Source of the DNA: Antilocapra americana
Taxonomy: Eukaryota > Chordata > Mammalia > Artiodactyla > Antilocapridae
NCBI GenBank assembly: GCA_007570785.1
Contig: ML664173.1
Span: forward strand, 14,541,933 to 14,605,932
Direction: 5' to 3'
DNA length: 64,000 nt
Part shown: in pieces, positions 13,516 through 26,765 of the stretch
Layout of the letters: each line of letters begins with the position of its first letter
Numbering within the stretch: the first letter of the stretch is position 1
The notes under the pieces: model-generated
Databases searched by the model: none
Seen by the model: the letters and a program-made list of their open reading frames with translations, nothing else
What the model was told of the DNA's origin: nothing
Made by a program: the position numbers and the translations under genes

Positions 13516-13749
13516 TGAAATAATTCGGACAAAATGTTGAGTTCATGGCATGGCCATGTGAAAACTCACTAAAAAAAAAAAGCTTCCTACAACCACCAGA
13601 ACTGTTCAGTATGAACCACTATCAAGTAGCCACCCAAACAGAAGCTCACACAGGTCAGTTTCAGAGTATGCTGAAACTTACTAGTAAGTTAGCAACATAG
13701 GAGGTCTACTCTTTTACTCAGGTATCAAGTGCTCTGATCTACATATTAC

Positions 13750-13829
13750 TGGGATGGACAAAAGTTCGCTCGGGTTTTCCCTTAAACTACAATGGAAAAA
13801 TCTGAATGAACTTTTTTGCCAAACCAATA
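13750..13829. mobile_element. Mariner-like short palindromic element
   Basis: The left arm carries aaagttcgctcgggttttcc and the right arm carries the inverted gaatgaacttttttgcc. It is about 80 bp and folds back on itself. It resembles the terminal repeats of the ruminant mariner (Mariner1_BT type). It lies in intron 9. Confidence 0.7.
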
Positions 13830-14431
13830 TCTATTTTCTGAAGAGAATAAAATAATTTATGATATACTCAATTCCCTCAGAGTGAATTCACCATCAGCAA
13901 GAAAATAACCATAAGTACTTCAGATAGGTCCTATAAGCAAATATGCTTTTTTTAACCAGAGTAATTTATCCTAAAATGTATTGCAATATATAAAGTATTT
14001 CCCGTAATTACTAATTACATTTAATTATCTTAACTCCAAAGAAAAATATCTACAGATACCCAATATTCTTGATGATATAAATATATAATCATCCCTTTTT
14101 TCATCTAAGGATAACATGCAGAGCACCTAAATTAATGAATCCTTATATGTGCATATACTCATGTAATCCCCACCAAGTTCATGATATAAAGCATTTCCAG
14201 CATCACAGGAAATTTTTTTGTGTCATCCTCTGATCCCGACACTACCCAGAAGGTAATTACTATTTTGGTTTCTATAACTAGTTTTGCCCAGAAAACTTTT
14301 AAGTTTTAACCTGAAAACTTAATTAGAAATTTCATGACAAGAAAAATATTAGCACTCTACTAGACATGAAAACAATGATAGTGTACTGTCCTGTACACCA
14401 AACATGAGAGTAAACGAACCCGTGCGGCTCC

Positions 14432-14437
14432 TTTATT
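14432..14437 (-). terminator. Candidate intronic poly(A) signal
   Basis: AATAAA on the minus strand, about 120 nt after the read-through stop at 14557. A GT-rich stretch (tgtttggtgt) follows about 30 nt further along, as expected for a cleavage site. Confidence 0.3.
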
Positions 14438-14556
14438 GCTGACTAAACTGCCTTCTCACCAGGGTTTTCATCACCACATGTCTAACTTCCTGTCTGTGCT
14501 GCAGCAGAAGTGCAGATGACTCCAGACTGTTGATGGTGAAATATAGGGATTCAAAC

Positions 14557-14946
<390 letters not shown>

Positions 14947-15485
14947 TCACCCATTATAGACACATACTAACAAAATGGGCACCACCCTTTGCCATCAAGT
15001 ATCAGTACAAGATTATTCAGAATTAATCCTAACTTATTCTTTACATACAATATATACCCATTTTAAACTTATTACCTGAATTCAGAACAGACATTCAAGA
15101 TTAATTTTAATAAATATGTGCTTCATTCCATGCTGATTTTGTGCAATTATTTTTCATAAAAACCATGACTGTTCTAAACTTGTTAATGAAATACTTACTC
15201 CCAAGTGGTAATATATTGAAAAGTTTAATGCTGCATGAACACAGATATTTGCAAGGAATTTTAACAGCAGGTTTAACCCTTCTATCAGTATAAATCTGGA
15301 TTTTTAATAGTGACTATATCACAAAATAAGTTTAGGTTCTGTGATTTTTAAAAATCTATTTATATGCTAATAATAGATTCCCTGAAATAAATATTCAGCT
15401 TATTTAAAAAAGAAAAGAGTAAGAACTTCAAAGTTAGAAAAGCAAAAGATTCTCTGAAAGGCAGTGGACTTAACACTGAAATTGC

Positions 15486-15545
15486 TGGCAGGTTATTTTA
15501 TTTAATTTTGATTTTATATTGGAGTATAGTTGATTTAATATCTGT
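15486..15545 (-). mobile_element. L1 fragment, left side of BovB insertion
   Basis: Contains ttttatattggagtatagtt and gattta, which match the reversed 3' end of an artiodactyl L1. The element resumes at about 18815, on the other side of the BovB. Confidence 0.7.
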
Positions 15546-18500
15546 CAAGATGGTATCCACCAGAGCAAGACCCAGTTTTACCCACAGCCAGTCCCTCCCA
15601 CTAGGAAGCTTCTATAAGCCTCTTATTCTCATCCAACAGAGGGTATACAGAATGAAAATCACAATCACAGAAAACTAATCAAACTGATCACATGGATCAC
15701 AGCCTTGTCTAACTCAGTGAGACTATGAGCCATGCTGTGTAGGGTCACCCAAGACAGATGGGTCATGGTGGAGAGTTCTGACAAAATGTGGTCCACTGGA
15801 GAAGGGAATGGAAAACCACTTAGGCATTCTTACCTCGAGAACCCCAGGAACAGTATGAAAAGGCAAAAAGATGAACTCTCCAGGTTGGTAGGTGATCAAT
15901 ATGCTACTGGAGAAGAGTGGAGAAATAACTCCAGAAAGAATGAAGAGGCTGAGTGAAAGCAAAAACAATGCCCAATTGTGGATATGTATGTTGGTAACAG
16001 TCAAGTGCCATGCTGTAAAGAGCAATACTGCATAGGAACCTGGAATGTTAGGGCCACGCATCAGGGTAAATTGGAAGTGGTCAAACAGGAAATGGCAAGA
16101 GTGAACATCAGTGAATTAAAATGGACCAGAATGGGCAAATTTAATGCAAATGACTATTATATCTACCACTGTAAGCAAAAATCCCTTAGGAAAAATGGAG
16201 TAGCCCTCACAGTCAACAAGAGTCTGAACTGCAGTACTTGGATGCAATCTCAAAAAAGACAGAATGATCTCTATTCATTTCCAAGGCAAACCAATCAATA
16301 TCACAGTAATCCAAGTCTATGTCTCAACCACTAATGTCAAAAAAGCTGAAGTTGAACAGTTCTATGAAGACCTACAAGACTTTCTAGAACTAACACCAAA
16401 ATAGATGTCCTTTTTCATCATGCAAAAGTAGGAAGTCAAGAGATACCTGGAGTATCAGGCAAGTTTGGTCTTGAGAGTACAAAATGAAGCAGGGCAAAGG
16501 CTAACAGTTTTGCCAAGATTATGCCCTGGTTATAGCAAACACCCTCTTCGAACAACACAAGAGACAACTCTACACATGGACATTACCAGAGGGTCAATAC
16601 TAAAATCAGATTGAATATATTCTTTACGGCCAAAGATGGAGAAGCTCTATATAGTCAGCAGAAACAAGACTGGGAACTGACTGAGGCTCAGATCATGAAC
16701 TCCTTATGGCAAAATTCAGACTTGAATTGAAGAAAGTAGGGAAAACCACTAGGCCATTAAGGTATGACCTAAATCAAATCCCTTAAGATTACACAGTGGA
16801 ACTAACAAATAGATTCAAAGGATTAGATCTGATAAACAGAGTGCCTGAAGAACTATGGATGGAGGTTCATGACATTGTAACAGGAAGTGGTGATCAAAAC
16901 CATTCCCAAGAAAAAGAAATGCAAAAAAGCAAAATGGCTGTCTTAAGGAGGCCTTACAAATAGCTGAAAAAGGAGAGAAACAAAAGGCAAAGGAGAAAAG
17001 GAAAGGTATACCCATCTGAAGGCAGAGTTCCAAAGAACAGTAAGGAGAGATAAGAAAGCCCTCCTCAGTGATCAATCAAAGAAATAGAGGAAAACAATAG
17101 AATGGAAAAGATTAGAGATCTCTTCAAGAAAATTAGACATACCAGGGGAATATTTCATGCAAAGACGGGCACAATAAAGGACAGAAATGGAATGGACCTA
17201 ACAGAAGCAGAAGATATTAAAAAGAGGTGGCAATAATACACAGAACTATACAAAAAAGATCTTCACAACCCAGATAACCACAATGGTGTGATCACTCACC
17301 TAGAACCAGACATTCTGGAGTGTGAAGTCAAGTGAGCCTTAGGAAGCATCACCACGAACAAAGCTAGTGGAGGTGATGGAATTCCAGCTTGAGCTATTTC
17401 AAATCCTAAAAGATGACACTGAGAAAGTATTGCACTTAATATGCCAGCAAATATGGAAAACTCAGCAGTGGCCACAGGACTGGAAAAGGTCAGTTTTCAT
17501 TCCAATCCCAAAGAAGAGCAATGCCAAAGAATGTTCAAACTACCGCACAATTGCACTCATTTCACATGGTAGTAAAGCAATGCTCAAAATTCTCCAAGCC
17601 AGGCTTCAACCGTACATGAACTGAGAACTTTCAGATGTTCAACCTGGATTTAGAAAAGGCAGTGGAACCAGAGATCAAACTGCCAACATCCAGTGGATCA
17701 TAGAAAAAGCAAGAGAATTCCAGAAAAACATCTGCTTCACTGACTATGCTAAAGCCTTTGACTGTGTGGATAATAACAAACTGTGGAAAATTCTTAAAGA
17801 GACGAGAATACCAGACCACCTTGTCTGCCTCCTGAGAAACCTATATGCAGATCAGAAAGCAACAGTTAGAACCGGACATGGAACAATGGACTGGTTCCAA
17901 GCTGGGAAAAGGAGTACGTCAAGGCTGTATATTGTCACCCTGCTTATTTAACTTCTATGCAGAGTACATCATGCAAAATGCCAGGCTGAATGAAGCACAA
18001 GCTGGAATCAAGATTGCTGGGAGGAATATCAATAACCACATATATGCAGATGGCACCAACCTTATAGCAGAAAGCTAAGAACTAAGGAGTCTCTTGATGA
18101 GGGTAAGAGGAGAGCGAAAAAGCTGGCTTAAAACTCAACATTCAAAAAACTAAGATCATGGCATCTGGTCCCATCACTTTTCATGGCAAATAGATGGGGG
18201 GACAATGGAAACAATGCCAGATTTCATTTTCTGGGGCTGCAAAATCACTGCAGATGGTGACTGCAGCCATGAAATTAAAAGACACTTGCTTCCTGGAAGA
18301 AAAGCTATGACAAACCTAGACACTGTATTAAAAAGCAGATACACTACTTTGGCAACAAAGGTCCATCTAGTCAAAGCTATTGTTTTTCCAACAGTCATGT
18401 ATGGATGTGAGAGTTAGACCATCAAGAAGGCTGAATGCCAAAGAATTGATGCTTTTGAATCGTGGCGTTGGAGAAGACTCTTGAGAGTCCTGTGGACTGC

Positions 18501-18812
18501 AAGGAGATCCAACCAGTCAATCCTAAAGGAAGTCAACCCTGAATATTCAATGTAAGGACTGATGCTAAAGTTCCAATAATTTGGCCACCTGATGCAAAGA
18601 GCCAACTCATTGGAAAAGACCCTGATGCTGGGAAACATTGAAGGCAGCAGCAGAAGGGGACGACAGAGGATGAGATAGTTGGATGGCATCAGTGACTCAA
18701 TACACATGAGTTTGAGCAAGCTCTGGGCAATGGTGAAGGACAGGGTAGCCTGGTGTGCTTCAGTCCATGGGGTGGCCAAGAGTTGGACATGACTGAGTGA
18801 CTGAACAATAAA
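15546..18812 (+). mobile_element. Near-full-length BovB (RTE-type) LINE, inactive
   Basis: About 3.26 kb, close to the 3.2 kb expected of a complete BovB. An apurinic-type endonuclease start (CIGTWNVRATHQGKLEVVKQ) lies near 16030. Reverse transcriptase follows: FIPIPKKSNAKECSNYRTIA near 17490, QPGFRKGSGTRDQTANIQW near 17640, and a palm motif reading YADGT instead of YADDT near 18045. The usual BovB 3' end, ggccaagagttggacatgac, is at about 18770. The frame is broken by several stops and frameshifts and the second palm Asp is lost, so it cannot move by itself. BovB is known for horizontal transfer between reptiles and ruminants; this copy is an old resident. Confidence 0.92.
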
Positions 18813-19243
18813 TAACTGACTTACAACATTGTGTTAATTTCAGGTATACAGCAAAGTGATTCAGTTATACATATACACATATCCATTTTTTTTTCAGATT
18901 TTTTCCATATACCTTATTACAGAATATTGAGTTCTTTGTGTTATACAGCAGGTCCTTGTTGATTATTTTATAGATAGTAGTGTCTACATGTTAATCCCAG
19001 ACTCTTAAATTTATCCCTCCCCACAGCCTTTCCCCTTTGGTAACCGCAAGTTTGTTTTCTATGTCTGTGAGTCTGTTTCTGTTCCATAAATATAGTTCAT
19101 TTCTACTGTATTTTAGAGTCCACATATAAGTGATCGCATATATTTCTTTCTCTGACTTACTTGACTCAGTATGATTATCTCTAGGCCTATCCATGTTGCT
19201 GCAAATGGCATTATTTCATTCTTTTTACGGCTCAGTAATACTC

Positions 19244-19291
<48 letters not shown>

Positions 19292-19391
19292 NNNNNNNNN
19301 NNNNNNNNNNNNNNNNNNNNNNNNNNNNNNNNNNNNNNNNNNNNNNNNNNNNNNNNNNNNNNNNNNNNNNNNNNNNNNNNNNNNNNNNNNN

Positions 19392-19432
<41 letters not shown>
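19244..19432. repeat. (GT)n microsatellite with 100-N assembly gap
   Basis: GT runs occupy 19244-19291 and 19392-19432 and flank 100 Ns (19292-19391). A round 100 Ns usually marks a gap of unknown size. Confidence 0.97.
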
Positions 19433-19433
<1 letters not shown>

Positions 19434-19571
19434 TTATCTGTAGACTTTCTAATGATGGGCATTCTGACTGATGTGAGGTGGTTGTGTGCGTGCGTGTGTG
19501 TGTGTGTGTGTGTGTGTGTTGTTATCTGTAGACTTTCTAATGATGGGCATTCTGACTGATGTGAGGTGGTT
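19433..19571 (+). repeat. Perfect 51-bp direct duplication around a second GT run
   Basis: The sequences at 19433-19483 and 19521-19571 are identical over 51 bp. They are separated by a (GT)n run at about 19484-19520, giving an 88-bp period. The duplicated piece is L1 sequence. Confidence 0.95.
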
Positions 19572-20949
19572 CTTCACTGTAGTTCCAATTTGCATTTCTC
19601 TAATTATTAGTGATGTTGAGCAACTGTTCATATGCTTTTTGGCCATCTGTATGTCTTCTTTAGAAAAATATCTATTTAGATCTTCTGCTGATTTTTGACT
19701 GGGTTGTTTATTTTTTTGAGCTGTTTGTATATTTTGCAGATTAATTGCTTGTTGGTCACTTCACTTGCAAATGTTTTCTCCCATTCTATGGGCTGTCTTT
19801 TCATTTTGTTTAAGGTTCCCTATGCTATGCAAAAGCTTTTAAGTTGAATTAGGTTCCACTTATTTATTTTTGGTTTTATTTTCATTACTCAAGGAGGTGG
19901 ACCCAAAATATATTGCTGTGATTTAAGTCAGAGTTTTCTGTCTATGTTTTCCTCAGAGTTTTAGAGCATCTGGTCTTACATTTAGGTTTATAATCCATTT
20001 TGAGTTTATTTTTGTGTGTGGTGTTAGAAGATGTTCTAACTGTACATGTAGTTGTCTAGCTTTCCCAGCACAACTTACGAAAGAGACTGTCTTTTCTCCA
20101 TCGCATATTCCTGCCTCCTTTTGTCACAGACTGATCACAGATGTGTGGATTTGTTTCTGGGCTTTTCATCCTATTCCACTGATCCATATTTCTGTTTTTG
20201 TTTCCAGTACCAGTACTGTTTGGATGAGTGCAGTTCTGTAGTCCAGTCTGAAGCCGGGGAACCCAATTCCTTCAGCACTCCTTGTCTTTTTCAGGATGGC
20301 TTTGGCTACTTGGGGTCTTCTGTATTTCCATACAAATTAAAATTTTTTGTTCTAGTTCTGTGACAATGCCATTGGTGATTTGACAGGGATTGCACTGAAT
20401 CTATAGACTGCTTTGGGTAGTACAGTATTTTGACAATACTGATTCTTAAGAACATGGTATATCTTTCCATATGTCAAGTGTCATCTTCGATTTCTTTCAT
20501 CAGTATCTTATAGTTTTCAGAGTACAGGTCTTTTGTCTCCTTAAGTAGGTTTATTCAGAAGTATTTTCTTTTTGATGTGATGGTAAATAGGATTGTTTCC
20601 TTAATTTCTCCTTCTAATCTTCTGAGATTAGAAATCTTAGAATAGAAATTCAAGAGATTTCTGTGTATTAGTTTTGTATCCTGCAACTTTACTGAATTCC
20701 CTGATGAGCTCTGGTAGTTTTTTGGTAGCATCTTTAGAATTTTCTATGTATAGTACATGTCATTTCCAATTTGGATTCCTTTTATTACTTTTTCTTCTCT
20801 GATTGCCATGGCTAGGATGCTGGTATGCTATTTTCCTTCCCTGCTTCCTCCTTCCTCTCAACCTAAATTGATCCTACCCCTGATTAAGGACCAAGCTGGA
20901 GGGAGTCTCATATATGTACACAGATTTCCTTGAACATTCTAGGCCTTAT

Positions 20950-21135
20950 TGCCCATGAATCATTATTTAACTGGTGTATATGTATCTGGTTTCTCTAAAG
21001 ACGCTAATTTCCTTGAAAACAGGGACCATGTTTACATTTCTTTCATTATTTTCCAATGATCTGCCAGCTTCAGCACAAGGCACATAGCTGACCCCCACTA
21101 AATATCTGTTGACTAAAACGGATATGAATGAACAA
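20950..21135 (+). repeat. L2 LINE 3' fragment
   Basis: Contains ttccttgaaaacagggacca and caaggcacatagctgaccc, ending ctgttgactaaaacggatatgaatgaa, typical of an L2 3' end with a GAAT-rich tail. Confidence 0.55.
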
Positions 21136-21187
21136 AAGTTTTACAAACAAAAATACTCAATTGTACACTTGCGGGGGTTTCAAATGG

Positions 21188-21316
21188 TAAATTTTTTTTT
21201 TTTAGCCATGCCACACAGTTTGCAGGATCTTAGTCCCCTGACCAGGGACCAAACTTGGGCCTATGGCAGTGAACACACTGAGTCCTAACCAATGGACCAC
21301 CAGGGTATTCCCTAAA
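21188..21316 (-). mobile_element. CHR-type SINE
   Basis: A poly(T) head followed by agccatgccacacagtttgc, tcccctgaccagggacc and aatggaccaccagggtattc is a reversed CHR element. Confidence 0.8.
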
Positions 21317-22190
21317 ACGGTAAATTTTATGTTATTTTACCACAACTTTAAAAAACACAGCCAGAGTATAAAGCATATACAAAAGACTCTAATAAAATTA
21401 TATCAGATGAATTCCTAATTGGTAGTCCCAGCTAGGGAATCAAGTCTCATGGCCTAATAGCCTTAAAAATCAACCCTCAGTCAAATCTAAGAGAATCTAG
21501 TTAGCATGGCAACAAGACTACTGTTGAATAGGCAAATTTTCCTTATTCAGAGGTCCCCAATCTGGCAACTTCCACAGTTTAAAAGCATATGGGTATGTGC
21601 ACCCACATGCTTCCCTCTCACCCTCACACACACACATACTCTCTCTCTTTAAACAGCAAAAGCTTAAGAGTCAATTGAATTCATAAACAGGAAGAAATAA
21701 GAATTTGACAGAAATCGTAAGAAATATTTTAGAATGCAAGAACACTACAAAAGGCAGATATTTACAATATAAAGCCTATGGTCTGAAAAATTTCCTCTAA
21801 GTCACCTTTTATTGATCTTTTGCATCTATATGGCAAAAGACTGTAAGTTAGGTACTATATGAATAGTTAATGCTGAAACCCCAAGTGAAATGTAAGCATA
21901 AATGTGTAAAACAGCGGACATGATCCATTTTTTATACCTCACAGAGTTATGGGAAGAAGTCTAAATCAGCATGCTGATTTGATAATAAGAAACACAGAAG
22001 ACAGAATGTCAAAGGTAGACAGGTCTAAATGTAGAGGTATTAATTCCCTTTGAACCCAAAGACACAGGCAGAAAAGAAAGTGACACTACAAATTTTGTTT
22101 CTCCTCAAAACAGAGAAACATACAGAACAGGGCTTCCATCTTTTCCACAAGCAAGGTGCTTGAGTATCCAAGCCCTTTGTTCTAGTTCAA

Positions 22191-22379
22191 TCAAAAGTGA
22201 AAGTGAAAGTCGCTCAGTCTTGTCCAACTCTTTGCAACCCCACAGATAGCCCCCAGGCCAGAACACTGGAGTGGGTAGCCATTCGCTTCTCCAGGGGATC
22301 TTCCCAACCCAGGGATGGAACCCAAGTCTCCCGCACTGCAAGCGGATTCCTCAGCAGCTGAGCCACCAGGGAAGCCCAA
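22191..22379 (-). mobile_element. Bov-tA SINE
   Basis: Starts with gaaagtgaaagtcgctcag and ends gagccaccagggaagccca, a complete reversed Bov-tA. Confidence 0.92.
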
Positions 22380-22519
22380 TTCACCCATGCTTCTCCTGAA
22401 GACCTAGAGAAGGAGAAAAGTTAAGCAAAGGGCAACAGTTTTCAGCCATGCTCCTTTCTTCATCTTAAGCTCACTAAAGGACTCTAAAACATTTCAGATT
22501 AAACGTTAACTCCATTTCT

Positions 22520-22760
22520 TCAAATTGAACTATGTTACTGGACATCAAGACAGTGGCTACCCTTGAGCTGTGGACAGTGAAGGAAGAGGGACAGCAACTA
22601 GTAAGGGCTCAGGGAACTTGTAGGATTCTTTCTGGGAATGTTCCGTTTCTGGGTCTAGATGCTGGGTTACTTGGATGTGGCTTCATGAAAATTCATCAAG
22701 TGTGTATTTCTCTGTACACTTCTTTGTATGTATATTATCCTTCAGTAAAAAGTTTAATTA
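22520..22760 (+). repeat. Old LINE/L1M-like 3' fragment
   Basis: Ends ttgtatgtatattatccttc plus agtaaaaagttt, which resembles an old L1 3' terminus. Assignment is weak. Confidence 0.35.
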
Positions 22761-22764
22761 AAAA

Positions 22765-25285
22765 CTATTGCTTTTTCAAGGTCAGTGTTTATGAAATGCT
22801 AAGTTTTGACAGATACAAAATAACAAGCATAAGAAAAACACTCAAAAGGGTTTTAAGGTAATTCTCAAAGTATCAACTTGAGCTAAAAAAACAAATACTG
22901 CCTTTTATTTACACACCATTCATCGTTTCACAGCTCTGCGTGCTTGATATATATCAAGAAGATGGCTGAGGGCACATATTATCACTCTTTATGGACCTAG
23001 TCAGTAATATTTATCCCACATTTTCAAGGAATGACACATTTTAAATGAAAATGTTTACAGTTTAAACTATTTTAAATGGAAATGTGACGGTACTTTAAAT
23101 GCTTATTTTAGTAAAATGAAATTAAGTATTCCTTGCCTACTGTTCTACACAGTTATCCACCTCACTCCATAGTGCAGCTCCCTGAGGAGGTTGCTGTGTA
23201 CTCAAGGTGGTCCCTGCACCACCTGCCCCCCGGGCCTTGCCTTCTGGATTCCCCACTGGTCTCTGCTCAGCGATGTTGAGGGCTTCGGGGTTAACTGTCG
23301 CTACATTAAATGACTTCTGACTGCTAAAGCCTTCAGCCTGTCACTTCTCTGCAGTATACGGTCTACTTCTACCATCCCATTCCCACTCCTGATTGTTACA
23401 CTTTCAAAATTCATAAATTCCTCTTAGGAAAGAACTGAAGGCTTTCTGAAACCAGATAACACAGTTAAATCAATGACCTTATTTCGTCAAAAAAATATGT
23501 AGTTCTGTGTGGACTATTTCCTTTCTACTCAGGAGGGGAGTTTTGCCTGGTGGGGGAGATGAGATGGTGGCGAACAAAACAGTCTCTTCCCTAACAGGCT
23601 TTATATCCTGAGCCCACTTCTAGAAGCACAGCTTTCCCAGTTGTAGAACCTATATAGAAAGAAACTGAGGCAGACCTAAAGAGGTGTCACGCTCACTCCT
23701 AAAATTCAGGTTAGCGCTCCTTCCCTCTTAAAACATTTCTCTTAAGACCATTTCCAGGTTGGAGAGTTATTGCATAAGAGGAAGAATAACTTCACAACTT
23801 AGGGCTGAGTAACAACAACAAATATTGTGTTGTTCTTACCCTGATAATGTCACTGTCTCACAAGACAGAAACTGGAAAGGGACAACTCACAGGTGAGGAG
23901 ACATCACAAAGGACCAGGGAACAGCGTAAGCTTCCCCTTCTCATTGGCCCACAGACCCCGATCCTTATCCGTGGAGTAGCAGAAAATTTAACTAGATTTC
24001 TTTCTTTTTTATTTAACTTCTTTTTCTTTTAAAGAGCAGTACAAGTTGCTCTTGTGTGGTGAACCATGCACTGTGCCAGGAGGGAGAGGGTCTTTCAATT
24101 ATGCAGAGGCAAAAGAGGCTAAATACTGGTTAAGCTAAAACTACCAAGTTAAAACTTCCTTCTCAGTTGAAGTGACGTATGGTTAACAAAATCATGTAAG
24201 CAGCTTTTACAAAATACACATCTCCCACCACGCAGGGATGGAAGAAGAATCTGTAATATGTTTATTTTGAAATTCTACCTCAGGTAATTCTGATAAGCTT
24301 CTATCTACTGTGAAAATTACTGAGCTAAAAAAAAAAAAAAAACCCAAAAAACTCCAAAGGCCAAGCTAGTCCATAAAATAGATCTAAATATTCAACTTAA
24401 AGAATAACAGAATGACTAAATGAATATCAATGTAGATAAAAAAATATATTTATTATTCCCCAGTACGCAAGCAATTAAGCCAGAGAAAAAGACAGGCTAC
24501 GCTCGTTCTGTTTCGTCTGATCTGGGCTCAGTATTCTTCGGGCACTACTTCTTTCACAGCGTGAGTGCTGGGTCAGTACTTCTCCTTAAAGCATCACATT
24601 CAGCAGCATTTGCTGAAAAGATCTGGGGGAGGTGGGGGTGGAATGAACATTAAAAACATTAAATACACTCTTTAAAAATTCTTACTTCAGGAAAAATCAC
24701 TAAATTCACATCGTAACTGTGAAGGTGAATGCTGAAGATTAAAAATTAATTGAAAGAGTATCCTGTATATTCACACGTAAACACAACACGTCTATTTTAT
24801 TTTTTACTGCAGGTAACTAAAAAGATCAGGTGAGTTGTTAAAACTGCAGTGTTACTTAGGAAACTGGGCAGGTCACTATGTCCTTGGGGCAGGAATGTAC
24901 TTTTAGGGGAAGAAAAACTTACTTTGAGAAATACATGCATGTTTAATAGAACCAATGTTGGCAAAAAATAAATAAATAACTGAAGTGACTGCTTTAGATT
25001 TAGAACAAAGATGTTTAAAGTCATTCCTAAGGAAACAAAACAGTCTTCTGTCAACAGCAAGCTAATTTTTAAGGAATGGTTCACCTTCAAAAAGTACTCA
25101 TTTTTAAAACTCATTGAAAAGTTCATGTTTTGGTATGAAATAAAAATACAATTTATTGTAAAAAGATATTTATTTGCTGTACTTTTCCTTTAAAACACAC
25201 AAAAAAGTAACATCAGGAAAAAGCTATTGATATTTCTAAGGACCAAAGGTCATCTACATCATATATTCCAATTATTCTCCTTAAT
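22765..25285. other. Intron 8 stretch, mostly unassigned
   Basis: No exon of GPATCH2L and no recognisable protein. A/T runs at about 24000-24030 and 24328-24345 hint at degraded retroposon tails. Confidence 0.4.
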
Positions 25286-25289
25286 TACT

Positions 25290-25420
25290 AATCTATTCAC
25301 CTCAATTATTTTTAACAAAAATTTATGGAGGCCTACACTGTGCTGGATGCAGAGGTTATATACAAAATGACTGAGCCAAGGGCCCGTCCACCAGGAGCTC
25401 ACAACAGAGGGAGGAAGGCC
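25290..25420 (+). repeat. L2 LINE fragment
   Basis: 'aaaaatttatggaggcctacac', then tgtgctggatgcagaggttat and caccaggagctcacaac match the L2 3' consensus pattern. Confidence 0.5.
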
Positions 25421-25489
25421 GACGCATAAAGAACTAACAGATGATACAAGACACTGAGCTGTAATCAAGGAGCAAGCAAAGTGAGAGGG

Positions 25490-26595
25490 GAGAATGAGGA
25501 AAGAGAGGATTAAACCTAAGGAGTACAGATCCCTTCCTCACATGTGACTTTACCTTCAGGGTTAAGTGACATTTATTAAACACCCAGTCAGGGAAATATA
25601 TCTTCACAGACTTGCACATATGACAGGATCCAGGCCTATGATACTAGAAACAGGAGTGACATAGGGAGGAGAGAAAACCACCTCACGATCAGAGGACACA
25701 AAGGAGGCTTTAGGAAGAGATCCTGGCAATCCCACTCGTGTTTTCACTCAAACCTAACCCTGAGAAGTTTGTGACAAACTGCTTGCCAGCACCTGAACAT
25801 TCTCGGTAATCTACTTACTGCCCTTTGCTGGGTGAAGGCTGACATCTCATGAAGCTGTTTCATGCCACCCACAGGAGCAGAACAGTTCCGTATCCGTTGG
25901 AAGGATGGGTATATCACAGTAGCAAAACAAGAGAGAGAGAAAATGCTTTCATCATCCCATACCTGGCAGTAAGATGCCAGCTGGCTGAGAGCTGCTATAA
26001 ACAGGACTGTCCTCTGGAGGACAAAAGCTTCCAGAACTGTGCATTACAGAATACGAAGTTCCGGTAGGAGTGGGCAGCCTTATGGACAACATTACAGCAC
26101 AAACATTTCCTAACACATGACCGAAACCAAGCACTGAAGAGGTGAGCAGAGGTATCACAGCATCCCCAGCAGAGAGAGGACTAATAAAAGGTTCTTTCCC
26201 CCAAGCCCTGAGGTAAAACCCGAGGCTGTTTACTATGGCTCCAAAGGTCAAAATTAATAGCATGAATTGAATCTTCTTTTTGCTCTTTGAAACTGCTTGT
26301 CAAGTGGCACAGCCAGCTGGGCACACAACTCTGATATGCAGATCACAGCATTTGTGAACAGATAAAATGAATTACAATGAGTGCAGCCTATCATACTTCA
26401 ACTAACAGGAAGGTCCCTCTCTTTTTCACCCAAGCACTGTCCAAATGCCTTCTCTTATAGTCCACTTGGGGTCATTTTAAACACCTCAAGAATCTATACT
26501 AAATACTCATTAGCAAATGACTCTGGAGGCCAACTTAAGGTTTGTAAAACTGCAGTTATCCTTAGAACAGGGTAGTGTAGTTAACTACGTTACAA
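25490..26595. other. Intron 8 stretch, nothing recognised
   Basis: No clear repeat, RNA or protein. Short frames only. Confidence 0.4.
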
Positions 26596-26599
26596 AAAT

Positions 26600-26765
26600 A
26601 AGTATTAGCTATCAGTATGCTAAATATTCAAGTACATCATTTCATTTTGATCCCGACCAGCCCCCCAAATATTGATATTTTCATTTTCAAGGTGACTAAA
26701 TTGAAGCATGGGGAGGTTAATTCTTTTACCCAGGTAATAGCCAAGACTATTAACTGAGTCTGCTT
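26600..26765 (-). repeat. MIR SINE
   Basis: 'ttttcattttcaaggtgact' and 'ggggaggttaattcttttacc' give the reversed MIR pattern, diverged. Confidence 0.5.

Larger units (their letters stand above)
18815..20830 (-). mobile_element. L1 fragment, right side of BovB insertion
   Basis: Continues the L1 begun at 15486: 3' UTR (caggtatacagcaaagtgat, gtccatataagtg-type text) and then reversed ORF2 sequence up to about 20830. It is interrupted by GT repeats and a 100-N gap at 19244-19520. Part of the expected L1 sequence is missing at that point. Confidence 0.85.

Noticed and set aside
15978..18417. Reverse transcriptase-like frames as a host gene
   Set aside because: They are pieces of a decayed BovB retrotransposon with stops, frameshifts and a changed palm motif.
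19171..19559. Cys-Val and Thr-His repeat frames
   Set aside because: Translation of the GT/CA microsatellite and of Ns.
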